From an uncultured Opitutia bacterium (GTDB lineage Bacteria; Verrucomicrobiota; Verrucomicrobiia; Opitutales; Opitutaceae), in assembly GCA_903877135.1 (NCBI GenBank), contig CAIRCN010000020.1:62001-126000 (forward strand): a stretch of 64,000 nt of DNA, in the 5' to 3' direction. Shown here piece by piece: positions 28,175 through 36,415 of the stretch. How positions within the stretch are numbered: position 1 is the first letter of the stretch; every line of letters starts with the position of its first letter. Under the pieces are notes generated by a model. The model saw only the letters and a program-made list of their open reading frames with translations, did no database searches and was not told the DNA's origin. Position numbers and translations under genes: made by a program.

Positions 28175-31100
28175 TTCAACTGGTCGTCAGCGAGACCCGT
28201 CTTGTGCAGGAACACCGGCCAGCGTGGGTCGTCGCGCAGGGTTTCCAGAAAGATAGCGGATCGGCTCCATGCGAGGCCCGAGTCGCGCTGGCGGTAGGCC
28301 CGCTCAAGCCACTCGAACGCGCGGTCGTTGTCCCGCCTGAAGGCGTAAACTTCTGCGATTTGATAGGCGGCGACCTCGGCATAGGCCTTGATGAGCTGGG
28401 CGAGGGTGGCGTCGGCCTCGGCTTGCTTTTTCTGACCCCACTGGGCCAGTGCCAGCGCGTAGAGCCGCGACCAATCGTTCGTCTCCTGCGTGGCCTCGGT
28501 TGCGGCTTCGTCGAATCGGCCTGCCGCCGTGAAGTTGAAGCTCACTCCCGCATGGCCCCACGGAGCTTTCGGATTCAGCTCACTGAGCCGGCGAAACTCC
28601 GCTTCCGCCTCCTTGTAACGCCCCAAGGCGCTCAATGCGAAACCATGATCTCCTCGCACGGACGGGTTCACCGGATCCAGCGCCACCGCCTGCGCCCCCA
28701 GTTCTGCCGCCCTGTCCTTTTCGCCGAAATAATAGGCGAGCCGGGCCGCACTGTCTAACACCTCCGCATCGGACGGCGCCAAGGCTTGGGCGTGCCGCAG
28801 CGACTCGCGCGCTCCCTTCCAGTCGAATTCGGAGCCGGTCTGGACCTCGACTTGCGCCAGGTAGGCGACAGCGAGGTTCGGATCCAGTTCCAGCGCCCGG
28901 TTTGCCGCTTCCCGCGCCAGCCGGTAACCGGCTTCAAAATCTGGCCGCGTATCCGCGTAACCGCCCTGCACCGAGCCGGCGCGAGACAAGGCCGCCCACG
29001 CCAGTGCAAACTGCGGATCGAGTTGCACCGCGCGCTGCAGCAAACCGACCGCCTTGGTTGCGCTCTCATACGAAAATTGGTTCAGGAAAAATTTCCCCTG
29101 CAGGTAAAGCTGGTGCGCCTCGGGATTGGCCATCCGGTCCGCCCGCGTATCGGCCCCCAGTTTTAGTTCCAGGTTTTGCGCGATCAGCCCCGCGATCTCA
29201 TCCTGCACGGCGAAGATATCCTTCAGCTCGCGGGTGAAGGTGTCGCTCCACACATGGAAACCATCGGCGGCCTTGATGAGCTGGGCGGTGATACGGACCT
29301 TGTCACCAGCCTTGCGGACGCTGCCCTCGACGACGTAAGCGACGCCGAGTTGCTTCGCGATCTCGGGCACCGGCACCTCCTTGCCCTTGAAATAAAACGC
29401 CGAGGTGCGCGCTGAAACTTTTAGGCCGGGAATTTTCGCCAGCACGTTGAGCAACTCCTCGCTGATGCCGTCGGAGAAATATTCGTTGCCCTTGTCGTCG
29501 CTCAGATTTGCGAACGCCAGCACGGCGACGGATTTCGCGTCCGGCGCACCGGCCACCGCCGCGCTCGATTTGGCTGGGTCGCTGAGCTGCGCGACTATTT
29601 CCGGGTCGCTCCACCAATCCTTCACGCGTGGATCGATTTGGAGCAGGTTGCGAAAATAGCGCCGCCAGCCCGCGGTCGTCGCGGCCTTGCGGAGATAATT
29701 CAGCGCCGACTCCTTGTCGCCCAGAACGAGACTCGCGGCGAGCGGGCCATACCAATACTCGGCGGGATAAAGCGGATCGAAATCCCACGCGCTCGTGGCC
29801 TCGATCACGCCGGGCAGCGCCGCCCGCGCCTCCGCCAGCCGGCCGAGCCGCAACAGCGTCCACACCTCGAGCTGGCGGTAGCGATTCTTGCCCGGATCCT
29901 TCGCGCGCGCCTGCGTCACCTCCGCGTGCGCCGCCTCGAATTCGCCGCGCGCCTGCTCGGATTTTCCCTGCAACACCAGCAGGTCACCCGCGATCAGCGC
30001 CTTGGGGGTCTCGCCATAGTTGCGCAACCACACGCCGGACAGTTGCTGCACCGTGGCGATCGCGCGCTCCGTGTCGCCGCTGGCGAGCGCGTAGATGAAT
30101 GAAGGCATCGCCTCTCGCGCGTTGTCGCGAACCTGCGGCGGCATCTTCACGAGCCAGTCCTTCATCATCGGCAAATCGGCGTGGGCGAACGCGGCAAACG
30201 CCGCGAGGTCGGCGTGCAGGCCACCATAGAGCAGCGAAGTCGGCGGCGTGAAGGCGAGCGTGTCGCGAAATGCTTTTTCCGCGCCATCGAAATCTTCCAG
30301 GTAGAGCTGCACCAGGCCGTAGTCGTAGTGCACCAGCGCGTTGTCCGGAAAAAGCTCGAGCGCATGCTGGGCATTGCGCCGCGCCTCGTCGCGCTTTCTC
30401 TGAAACACCAGAGTGAAGCTGAGCATCCGGTAGTAGCGCGGATCGCGCGGGTTGATCGCGATGGCCTGCCGTAGGAGTTGTTCCCCGCGCGCGGGATCGC
30501 TGCCGAGGTAGCCGTTGGAATAAAACACACCCTGGGCCGCCAGAGCATCGGTATTCTGCGGCGCGAGCCTCACTGCGCGCTCGGTGTATTGACGCGCGAG
30601 CGCACGCCGTTCCTCGGACATGTCGAACCCGCGGACCATGAAGAGATCGTTGAGCCACGCGTAGAGAATGACCGCGTCGGTATCGGACGGGCGCTTCGCG
30701 AGGACCGTCTTCAAGATGTCGTCGGCGAGGGCAAAACCCTCCGCCGTCGAATCGGGCGAATTGAAATCGAACAGTGCCGCGGCTCGCGCTAGTTCCGGAT
30801 CGCGCGGGGCCGAAGTCGCGCCCGGCCAGAATTTCCAAAGGGCCGCAGCGGCGATCAAAGCCACCGCCAACGTCGCAAAAATGCGGCGGCCTGCCTTTGA
30901 AATGGCACGGGTATCCTGCCCGTGAAGTCCGGACGCGGGCAGGATGCCCGTGCCACGTTCCGCCGACTCGTGCTTTAAAACGCCCGTGCGATGCGACCAG
31001 AGTTTCAGGAAACGCTGCTGCACCTCGGGAGGAACTTCGCCGTGGCGCAGCCTTGTCCACTGCACCGCCCGGAAACGGTCCGGCACGAGCGCGGCGGGCT

Positions 31101-31428
31101 CGCGCGTGTCGTCGATGACGACCGGCAAAATGAACGGCACGCCGCTCGCTATGCCCATCGCGCGCTGCGCAGCAAGTTCCCACTCGATCCGGAAATAGCC
31201 TTCGTGCCTCGCCTGCGTGCTGGCCGAGATGACGGGGATAAAGAGCACGCACTCCTTGATCTGGCGGCGGATTTTCGTGTCCCACTCGTCGCCGTGTTCG
31301 AGCCCGCCGTCGGCGTCAAACCACACCTCGACCCCGCCGCTACGCAGCGCCTCGCAAATGCGCCGCGCCGCTTCCGCGTCTTGTGACGCGTAGCTGAGGA
31401 AGACGGCCTTGTTGACGGCTTCGCTCAT
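28171..31428 (-). CDS. TIR-TM-TPR-TolB-like-TPR protein with repeat-encoded linker
   Basis: The 1085-residue protein has a TIR_2 domain (7-146; Glu E82 in GYFRIEW), a linker that contains an in-frame inverted repeat (residues about 158-174, TGILPASGLHGQDTR), a membrane helix (about 183-200), a TPR block (about 210-610), a TolB-N/FlgO-like domain (about 625-760; SDGISEELLNVLAKIPGLKV) and further TPRs with clear motifs such as ALELDPNLAVAYLAQ. ATG 31428 is chosen because it overlaps the upstream stop as ATGA and has AAGGAG upstream of it; an in-frame GTG 60 bases earlier lies inside the previous gene. Architecture is shared only with the next gene (24854-28174). Confidence 0.92.
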   Translation of the reverse strand: MSEAVNKAVFLSYASQDAEAARRICEALRSGGVEVWFDADGGLEHGDEWDTKIRRQIKECVLFIPVISASTQARHEGYFRIEWELAAQRAMGIASGVPFILPVVIDDTREPAALVPDRFRAVQWTRLRHGEVPPEVQQRFLKLWSHRTGVLKHESAERGTGILPASGLHGQDTRAISKAGRRIFATLAVALIAAAALWKFWPGATSAPRDPELARAAALFDFNSPDSTAEGFALADDILKTVLAKRPSDTDAVILYAWLNDLFMVRGFDMSEERRALARQYTERAVRLAPQNTDALAAQGVFYSNGYLGSDPARGEQLLRQAIAINPRDPRYYRMLSFTLVFQRKRDEARRNAQHALELFPDNALVHYDYGLVQLYLEDFDGAEKAFRDTLAFTPPTSLLYGGLHADLAAFAAFAHADLPMMKDWLVKMPPQVRDNAREAMPSFIYALASGDTERAIATVQQLSGVWLRNYGETPKALIAGDLLVLQGKSEQARGEFEAAHAEVTQARAKDPGKNRYRQLEVWTLLRLGRLAEARAALPGVIEATSAWDFDPLYPAEYWYGPLAASLVLGDKESALNYLRKAATTAGWRRYFRNLLQIDPRVKDWWSDPEIVAQLSDPAKSSAAVAGAPDAKSVAVLAFANLSDDKGNEYFSDGISEELLNVLAKIPGLKVSARTSAFYFKGKEVPVPEIAKQLGVAYVVEGSVRKAGDKVRITAQLIKAADGFHVWSDTFTRELKDIFAVQDEIAGLIAQNLELKLGADTRADRMANPEAHQLYLQGKFFLNQFSYESATKAVGLLQRAVQLDPQFALAWAALSRAGSVQGGYADTRPDFEAGYRLAREAANRALELDPNLAVAYLAQVEVQTGSEFDWKGARESLRHAQALAPSDAEVLDSAARLAYYFGEKDRAAELGAQAVALDPVNPSVRGDHGFALSALGRYKEAEAEFRRLSELNPKAPWGHAGVSFNFTAAGRFDEAATEATQETNDWSRLYALALAQWGQKKQAEADATLAQLIKAYAEVAAYQIAEVYAFRRDNDRAFEWLERAYRQRDSGLAWSRSAIFLETLRDDPRWPVFLHKTGLADDQLK
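30903..30955. repeat. inverted repeat inserted in frame in a TIR gene
   Basis: Arms 30903-30922 and 30936-30955 pair over 20 bases with a single mismatch around a 13-base loop (arm TGGCACGGGTATCCTGCCCG). It falls in the linker between TIR and membrane helix of the 28171-31428 gene and keeps the reading frame. The form is that of a REP/MITE-like interspersed repeat. Confidence 0.8.
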
Positions 31429-34400
31429 TTCTTCGGCTCCTTGAGCAGGGCCTCGAACTCCGCCTGGCCGCGGAGCTTGTCCCACCACGGATCGAGCGGG
31501 ATCACTTTGCGCGTGGTGAACAAATTCTGATCAATCTCCTGAGCGAGATACGGCATCGCCTTAGCGGTATCGCCCAAGGCCGCGTAATACCGCGCCAGTA
31601 ACGCCGGCCGCCAATACCTGAACTCTTCCTTCCAAACCGGCTCGATCGGAGCCACGATCCGGGCTGCTTCCTCACGCTGGTCGAGCCACGCGAGGGTGAT
31701 GGCGAGTTCGACTTGATATTTCTCGTTGGCGGGATCGTCCTGCAGCCGTTGGCGCAGCACAGTTTCGGCCGCCTGCCAGTCGTTGCGAGCCAAGTTGTCC
31801 TTGCCGGCCAGCCGGTGCGCCAGCGCGAGTGACCAGGACTTCGGTCGCAGCGGCATGACCGAGTCGTCAAAATAGTTGCGCGCCGTCAACGCGGCCGCGG
31901 CCTCGATACGGTCGGGCCGGTGCTCCAGCATAGCGGCCCACATTGCCACGAAGACCGAACGGTCCTCGGACCGCTCGGCCAGTGGCAATTTTTCCAATTG
32001 ATCCAGCGTCGCACGCATCGCGGGCAAATCGCTGCGCCAACCCCCGATCAAGCCTGCCTTCAAAATCAGCGCCGAGGAGAACGGCTGGATCGCGACCGCG
32101 ATGTCAAGTTGCTCAATCGCTCGATCCAGGTTTTCTAATTTTGCGCCGCCGTTTCCGTAGGTCGTGTAGGTCATCGCCAGCTCGTAGCGCAACAGCGGAT
32201 CGCGCGGCGCGCGCTTGGCTGCGGCGAGCAACACCACGCGGGCTTCCTCCACGCGACCATGACCACTCAGGGTATAACCCAGCGCACGAGCCAAACGGAT
32301 GTGATTGGGGTTGTTCGTCGTCGCGCGGCGCAAATGCGCCTCGGCTTGGTCGAAGGCGCCCTGCGTCCGCAGCAGATGGCCGAGCGCGAGCAGTGCCTCG
32401 GGCTCATTCGGATCGAGCGCCAGCGCCCGATTAGCAAACGCCTGCGTATCCTGTTTGCGCTTCTCGCTCATATCCCAGTTGCGGAAAAGCCACGCCGACT
32501 GGATGCCGGCGCGCACCCCCCACGCGGCGGCAGAATCGGGGTCCTTTTCCGTCGCGCGGCGGGCCAAGTCCTCCGCCGGCGCGAGATCGTCGCGCGTGAA
32601 GCCGACCTTGACGATCAGCGCCAGCGCGCGCGCCGCGAGTTGCGCGCCTTCGCTCAGTAGCTTCGCTTCGATTTTTTCCGCCGGCTCCACGCACAGCGCC
32701 TGGAACCGCGGGTCGTCGCGAATCTTGTCCCAGAGCGGATCGAGCCGCAGCAGTGCGACCGTGAGGGGCCAGCGAGTCGCGTAGGCCACCTCCAATTCTT
32801 GCTTGAGCAGCGGCACGGCGAGATCGGCGCGGCCGAGGGCAGCGTAGATCCGCACCAGCGAGGCGGTCCAGACCCTCATTCTCGAGCCCGCCAGTTCTTC
32901 GACGATCTTAGCCTCCCGCATCGCGGCTTCGGTCTGGCCGGACCACGCGAGCAGTTCACCGAGCCGCAGATGTTGCTCGGGATCGTTGGGATCGTCCTGC
33001 AACCGCCGCCGCACGACCACGAGGCCGGCTTCCCAGGCGAGACGCGCGGCTTCGGGGCGGTTGGCCTGCGCGTGCGCGAGTCCCGCCAGCAAACCTTTCG
33101 GCCCGGTGAACCAAGCATCGTTGATGTAGTCGGCCGGCAACCGATCCAAGGCCCGCAACGCCTCATCTGGTTTACGATTCATCTGCGCCACCAGCGCCGT
33201 CACGAGCGCCGTGCGCGGCTCGGTGCGCACCGCGGGAGGCGCCGCGGCGAGCAAGCGCGCGGCTTCGTCGGCGCGGCCGTGCCAAATCACCTCCAGCATA
33301 GCCTGCCCGACGACAAAGTTGGTGGAGGGCACGTCCGCGACCGCATCGCGAATCGCGGGCTCAGCCTCGGCAAAACGCCGCTGATACAGAAAGACGAGAA
33401 ACTCGTTGTAGAGCCCGAGCGGACGCCACTCCGGCACGTTCGCCATCCGCTGAAAGTAGCCGAGCGCGACGTCGAGTTTCTGCTGCGTCACCGAGTTCGA
33501 GCCAAGTGCCAGTAGGACCCGGCCGTCCTCCGGCGCGAGCACCAACGCGCGCTGCAAGAGAGCTTCGGTCCGCGTAAAGTCAGACCGCCCGATCGAGCGA
33601 CCCAGAGCGAGCAAGGCTTCGACCGAATCCGGGGCGAGCTTGATCGCCCGCTCGGCCTGGGTGCGCCCGGCCTCGCGCCGGCTCGGGCTGCGATCGAAGG
33701 CCCGGGAAAGGTAAGCGGTGTTGATCCGCGAGGAGATCGCCCAGATTTCTCCGTCGGTTTGTTCGAGCTCGAGCGCGCGTTTCAACAATCCTTCGGCCGC
33801 CGCGAAATCGTCCGGCGTCGAATCGATCTTATCGACCAGTGCACGGGCTTTGTAAGCGAGCTGCCGCGCATCGGAGAGCGGCGCGGCCGGTGGCACCGGC
33901 GACGGGGCCGTCGCAACCGCCGCCGGCGACTTTGTTTCGGCGCGCCGCGGCGGCGTCCACATCGGGCGAAACGCGTAAACCAAACCGATCGCGAGGCCGC
34001 CGATGATTGAGACGACGCGAATCCAGTGTGGGCCGGACTTGCCCGAGGCCGCTACGCCTTCGCTGCTTTCCGCTGGACGCGCACGACCCGTCTCGACCGC
34101 GGGTGCGGGTCCGCCAACGAGCAATTTTGTCACGCGCTTCGCGAGTGTCTCGGGCGTGTCCTTTACATTGAGCCTCGTCCACTGCACGTCGCGGAATTTG
34201 TCCGGCACGCGCGCCGCCGCGTCGGACGTTTCGTCGATCACGACGGGGAAAAGGAACGGCGCGTCGTCCGCCATCAGGTGCGAGCGATCGACGGCAAGTT
34301 TCCATTCAAGCCGAAAGTATCCCTCCGCCCGCGCCTGCGTGTTCGCCGAAATCACTGGCACGAACAACGCACACTCCTTGATTTGCCGGCGGATTTTTTG

Positions 34401-34544
34401 GTCCCACGCATCGCCGCCGACGAGTTCGTTCTTGTCGAACCACACTTCGACGCCCGACGCCCGCAGCGCCTCCGCGATGCGCTCCACCGCCGGCGCGTCC
34501 TGTGACGCGTAGCTGAGGAATACTGCTTTGGTGGGCTCTCTCAT
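31425..34544 (-). CDS. TIR-TM-TPR protein without TolB-like domain
   Basis: The 1039-residue protein has a TIR_2 domain (6-145; Glu E80 in GYFRLEW; EVWFDKNELVGGDAWDQ), a Ser/Ala-rich linker, a membrane helix (about 174-192, WIRVVSIIGGLAIGLVYAF), and then about 830 residues of TPR-like helices in two halves (examples RALELEQTDGEIWAISSR and RALALDPNEPEALLALGHLL). Unlike most of its neighbours it shows no TolB-N/FlgO-like block; TPRs begin soon after the helix. The FRPM tail after the helix resembles the LRP tail of the other paralogues. The conserved TIR Glu is kept, so catalysis is possible. It overlaps both neighbours by four bases. Confidence 0.92.
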   Translation of the reverse strand: MREPTKAVFLSYASQDAPAVERIAEALRASGVEVWFDKNELVGGDAWDQKIRRQIKECALFVPVISANTQARAEGYFRLEWKLAVDRSHLMADDAPFLFPVVIDETSDAAARVPDKFRDVQWTRLNVKDTPETLAKRVTKLLVGGPAPAVETGRARPAESSEGVAASGKSGPHWIRVVSIIGGLAIGLVYAFRPMWTPPRRAETKSPAAVATAPSPVPPAAPLSDARQLAYKARALVDKIDSTPDDFAAAEGLLKRALELEQTDGEIWAISSRINTAYLSRAFDRSPSRREAGRTQAERAIKLAPDSVEALLALGRSIGRSDFTRTEALLQRALVLAPEDGRVLLALGSNSVTQQKLDVALGYFQRMANVPEWRPLGLYNEFLVFLYQRRFAEAEPAIRDAVADVPSTNFVVGQAMLEVIWHGRADEAARLLAAAPPAVRTEPRTALVTALVAQMNRKPDEALRALDRLPADYINDAWFTGPKGLLAGLAHAQANRPEAARLAWEAGLVVVRRRLQDDPNDPEQHLRLGELLAWSGQTEAAMREAKIVEELAGSRMRVWTASLVRIYAALGRADLAVPLLKQELEVAYATRWPLTVALLRLDPLWDKIRDDPRFQALCVEPAEKIEAKLLSEGAQLAARALALIVKVGFTRDDLAPAEDLARRATEKDPDSAAAWGVRAGIQSAWLFRNWDMSEKRKQDTQAFANRALALDPNEPEALLALGHLLRTQGAFDQAEAHLRRATTNNPNHIRLARALGYTLSGHGRVEEARVVLLAAAKRAPRDPLLRYELAMTYTTYGNGGAKLENLDRAIEQLDIAVAIQPFSSALILKAGLIGGWRSDLPAMRATLDQLEKLPLAERSEDRSVFVAMWAAMLEHRPDRIEAAAALTARNYFDDSVMPLRPKSWSLALAHRLAGKDNLARNDWQAAETVLRQRLQDDPANEKYQVELAITLAWLDQREEAARIVAPIEPVWKEEFRYWRPALLARYYAALGDTAKAMPYLAQEIDQNLFTTRKVIPLDPWWDKLRGQAEFEALLKEPKK

Positions 34545-36412
34545 GCCAGTTGCTCGTCAGTGAGTTTAATTTTGCGCAGGAACGGCAGCCAGCGCGGGTC
34601 CGAATGCAGATTTCTCATGAGCGGATCGCATCTCATCAATGCCGTCCCAGAATCCCGCACCCGGTAACTCTCCTCCAGCCACGCATAGGCCTGGTCAATG
34701 TCGCCGCGGAAAGCGTGAACCTGGGCCACCTGATAGGCTGCGTGGGTTCCATCCTTCGCCTTCAATTCCTCCAGCGCCGCCTCCGATTCCTCCAGCCTTC
34801 CCTGAGCAAATCGCGCGCAGGCCAACGCAGTCTGTCTGGCCCAGCCGGCCGGCACTTCCTCGGCGGCCTTGGCGGCCTCGTCGGTGCGGCCTTGGAACAA
34901 AAGGGCCAGAAAGAGGAAGAGCCGGCTCCGCAGGCCCGCGGGATTCAGCGAGATCATGCGGTCCGACTGTTTCTCCATTTCCTCAAAACGGCCCGCCAGA
35001 CCCAGACTTCGGGCCAGGGCATAATTCGAAAAATAGTTGAGCGGGTCGAGTTCCACAGCTTTGCCCGCCAAGCGAATAGCCTCGTCGCACCTACCGGTGA
35101 TTCCTGCCAGATGGGCCACCATGCTCATGGTCTCCACGTCTCCAGGGGCGAGTTCCAACGCCCGCGCAAGCAAAGCCGACGCCTGCTTCCAGTCCCAACC
35201 ATAAAGAAGCTCGATGAAAGCTCGGGCAAAATGACCTTTGGCCAGATCCGGATCCAAGGCAATCGCCCGCTGGGCCGCCTCGCGGCCCAGACGGCTGCCC
35301 GACTCGATCCCATAAACGCCGGAGCCCGCCGACATACCGTAGCCCAGCGCCAGCCACGCCCAAGTGAGCGCTGATTCCGGATCGATTTCCAACGACTGCC
35401 GGTAGCACTGGATGGCCCGTTCGTATTCGGATGGCACCTCGCGGTAGAAAATCGTCCGCCCTTCCAGAAACAGACGGTAAGCGGCCGGGTTGACCTCGCG
35501 GGCCACACGGACCGTCGCGCCCAGCGTAAGCGAGAGGCTTTTCGCGATCAGCCCAGCGATCTCGTCCTGCACGGCAAAGATGTCCTTCAAGTCGCGCGTA
35601 AACGTGTCGGACCACACGTGGAAGCCATCCGCCGCCTTGATGAGCTGCGCGGTGATGCGGACGCGGTCGCCCGCTTTGCGCACGCTGCCCTCGACGACGT
35701 AAGCCACGCCGAGCTGCCGCGCGATGTCGGGAATAGGTGTGTTTCGGCCCTTGAAGTGAAACGCCGAGGTGCGCGCGGAAACCTTCAGGCCCGGCACGCG
35801 GACAAGCACGTTGATCAACTCCTCGCTGATCCCATCCGAAAAAAATTCGTTCTCCGCGTCGTTGCTCAGATTCGCGAACGCGAGCACGGCAACGGAGTTT
35901 CCCGCCACCGCCGGCACAGCGTCGGTCAGCCGCGGCGGACTCGGTGGCGGCGCAGCCGAACGTGACTGGGCCGTGCCTACGCCCGCCAACAACCGCCGCA
36001 CATGCTCCGCCACGGCCGGTGGTGTTTCCCCGCCAGGCAGGCGCGTCCATTGCACCGCAAGAAACGAATCCGGCACATCGGCGCCAGCATCCGGCGTCTG
36101 ATCCACGCAAACCGGCAGCACGAAGGTCTTGTTCCGGCCCATCAAATGCGTGCGCTGATCAGCTAGCCGCCATTCGAGGCGGAAATAACCCTCGGGGCGC
36201 GACTGTGTGCTGGCCGATATGATCGGCACGAACAGCGCGCATGCCTTGACCTGCTGACGTATTTTTTGGTCCCAAGCGTCGCCCCCACGGAGTTCTCTTT
36301 GGTCAAACCACACCTCAATGCCGGAACTACGCAGCACCTCCGCGATCCGTCGCGCAGCGTCCGTGTCCTCACGGGCATAGCTCAGAAAAACGGCTTTGGT
36401 CGCGTCGCTCAT
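34541..36412 (-). CDS. TIR-TolB-like-TPR protein lacking a membrane helix
   Basis: The 623-residue protein has a TIR_2 domain (6-145; E80 in GYFRLEW), a short proline-rich linker (RSAAPPPSPPRLTDAVPAV) and then directly a TolB-N/FlgO-like domain (about 171-300, NSVAVLAFANLSNDAENEF, SDGISEELINVLVRVPGLKV), followed by TPRs (about 310-600, for example RALELAPGDVETMSMVAHLA). No hydrophobic helix separates TIR and TolB-like parts, so it is the only TolB-containing member predicted to be wholly cytoplasmic. It overlaps the next gene by four bases and lies three bases after the previous stop. Confidence 0.92.
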   Translation of the reverse strand: MSDATKAVFLSYAREDTDAARRIAEVLRSSGIEVWFDQRELRGGDAWDQKIRQQVKACALFVPIISASTQSRPEGYFRLEWRLADQRTHLMGRNKTFVLPVCVDQTPDAGADVPDSFLAVQWTRLPGGETPPAVAEHVRRLLAGVGTAQSRSAAPPPSPPRLTDAVPAVAGNSVAVLAFANLSNDAENEFFSDGISEELINVLVRVPGLKVSARTSAFHFKGRNTPIPDIARQLGVAYVVEGSVRKAGDRVRITAQLIKAADGFHVWSDTFTRDLKDIFAVQDEIAGLIAKSLSLTLGATVRVAREVNPAAYRLFLEGRTIFYREVPSEYERAIQCYRQSLEIDPESALTWAWLALGYGMSAGSGVYGIESGSRLGREAAQRAIALDPDLAKGHFARAFIELLYGWDWKQASALLARALELAPGDVETMSMVAHLAGITGRCDEAIRLAGKAVELDPLNYFSNYALARSLGLAGRFEEMEKQSDRMISLNPAGLRSRLFLFLALLFQGRTDEAAKAAEEVPAGWARQTALACARFAQGRLEESEAALEELKAKDGTHAAYQVAQVHAFRGDIDQAYAWLEESYRVRDSGTALMRCDPLMRNLHSDPRWLPFLRKIKLTDEQLA

Positions 36413-36415
36413 TGG

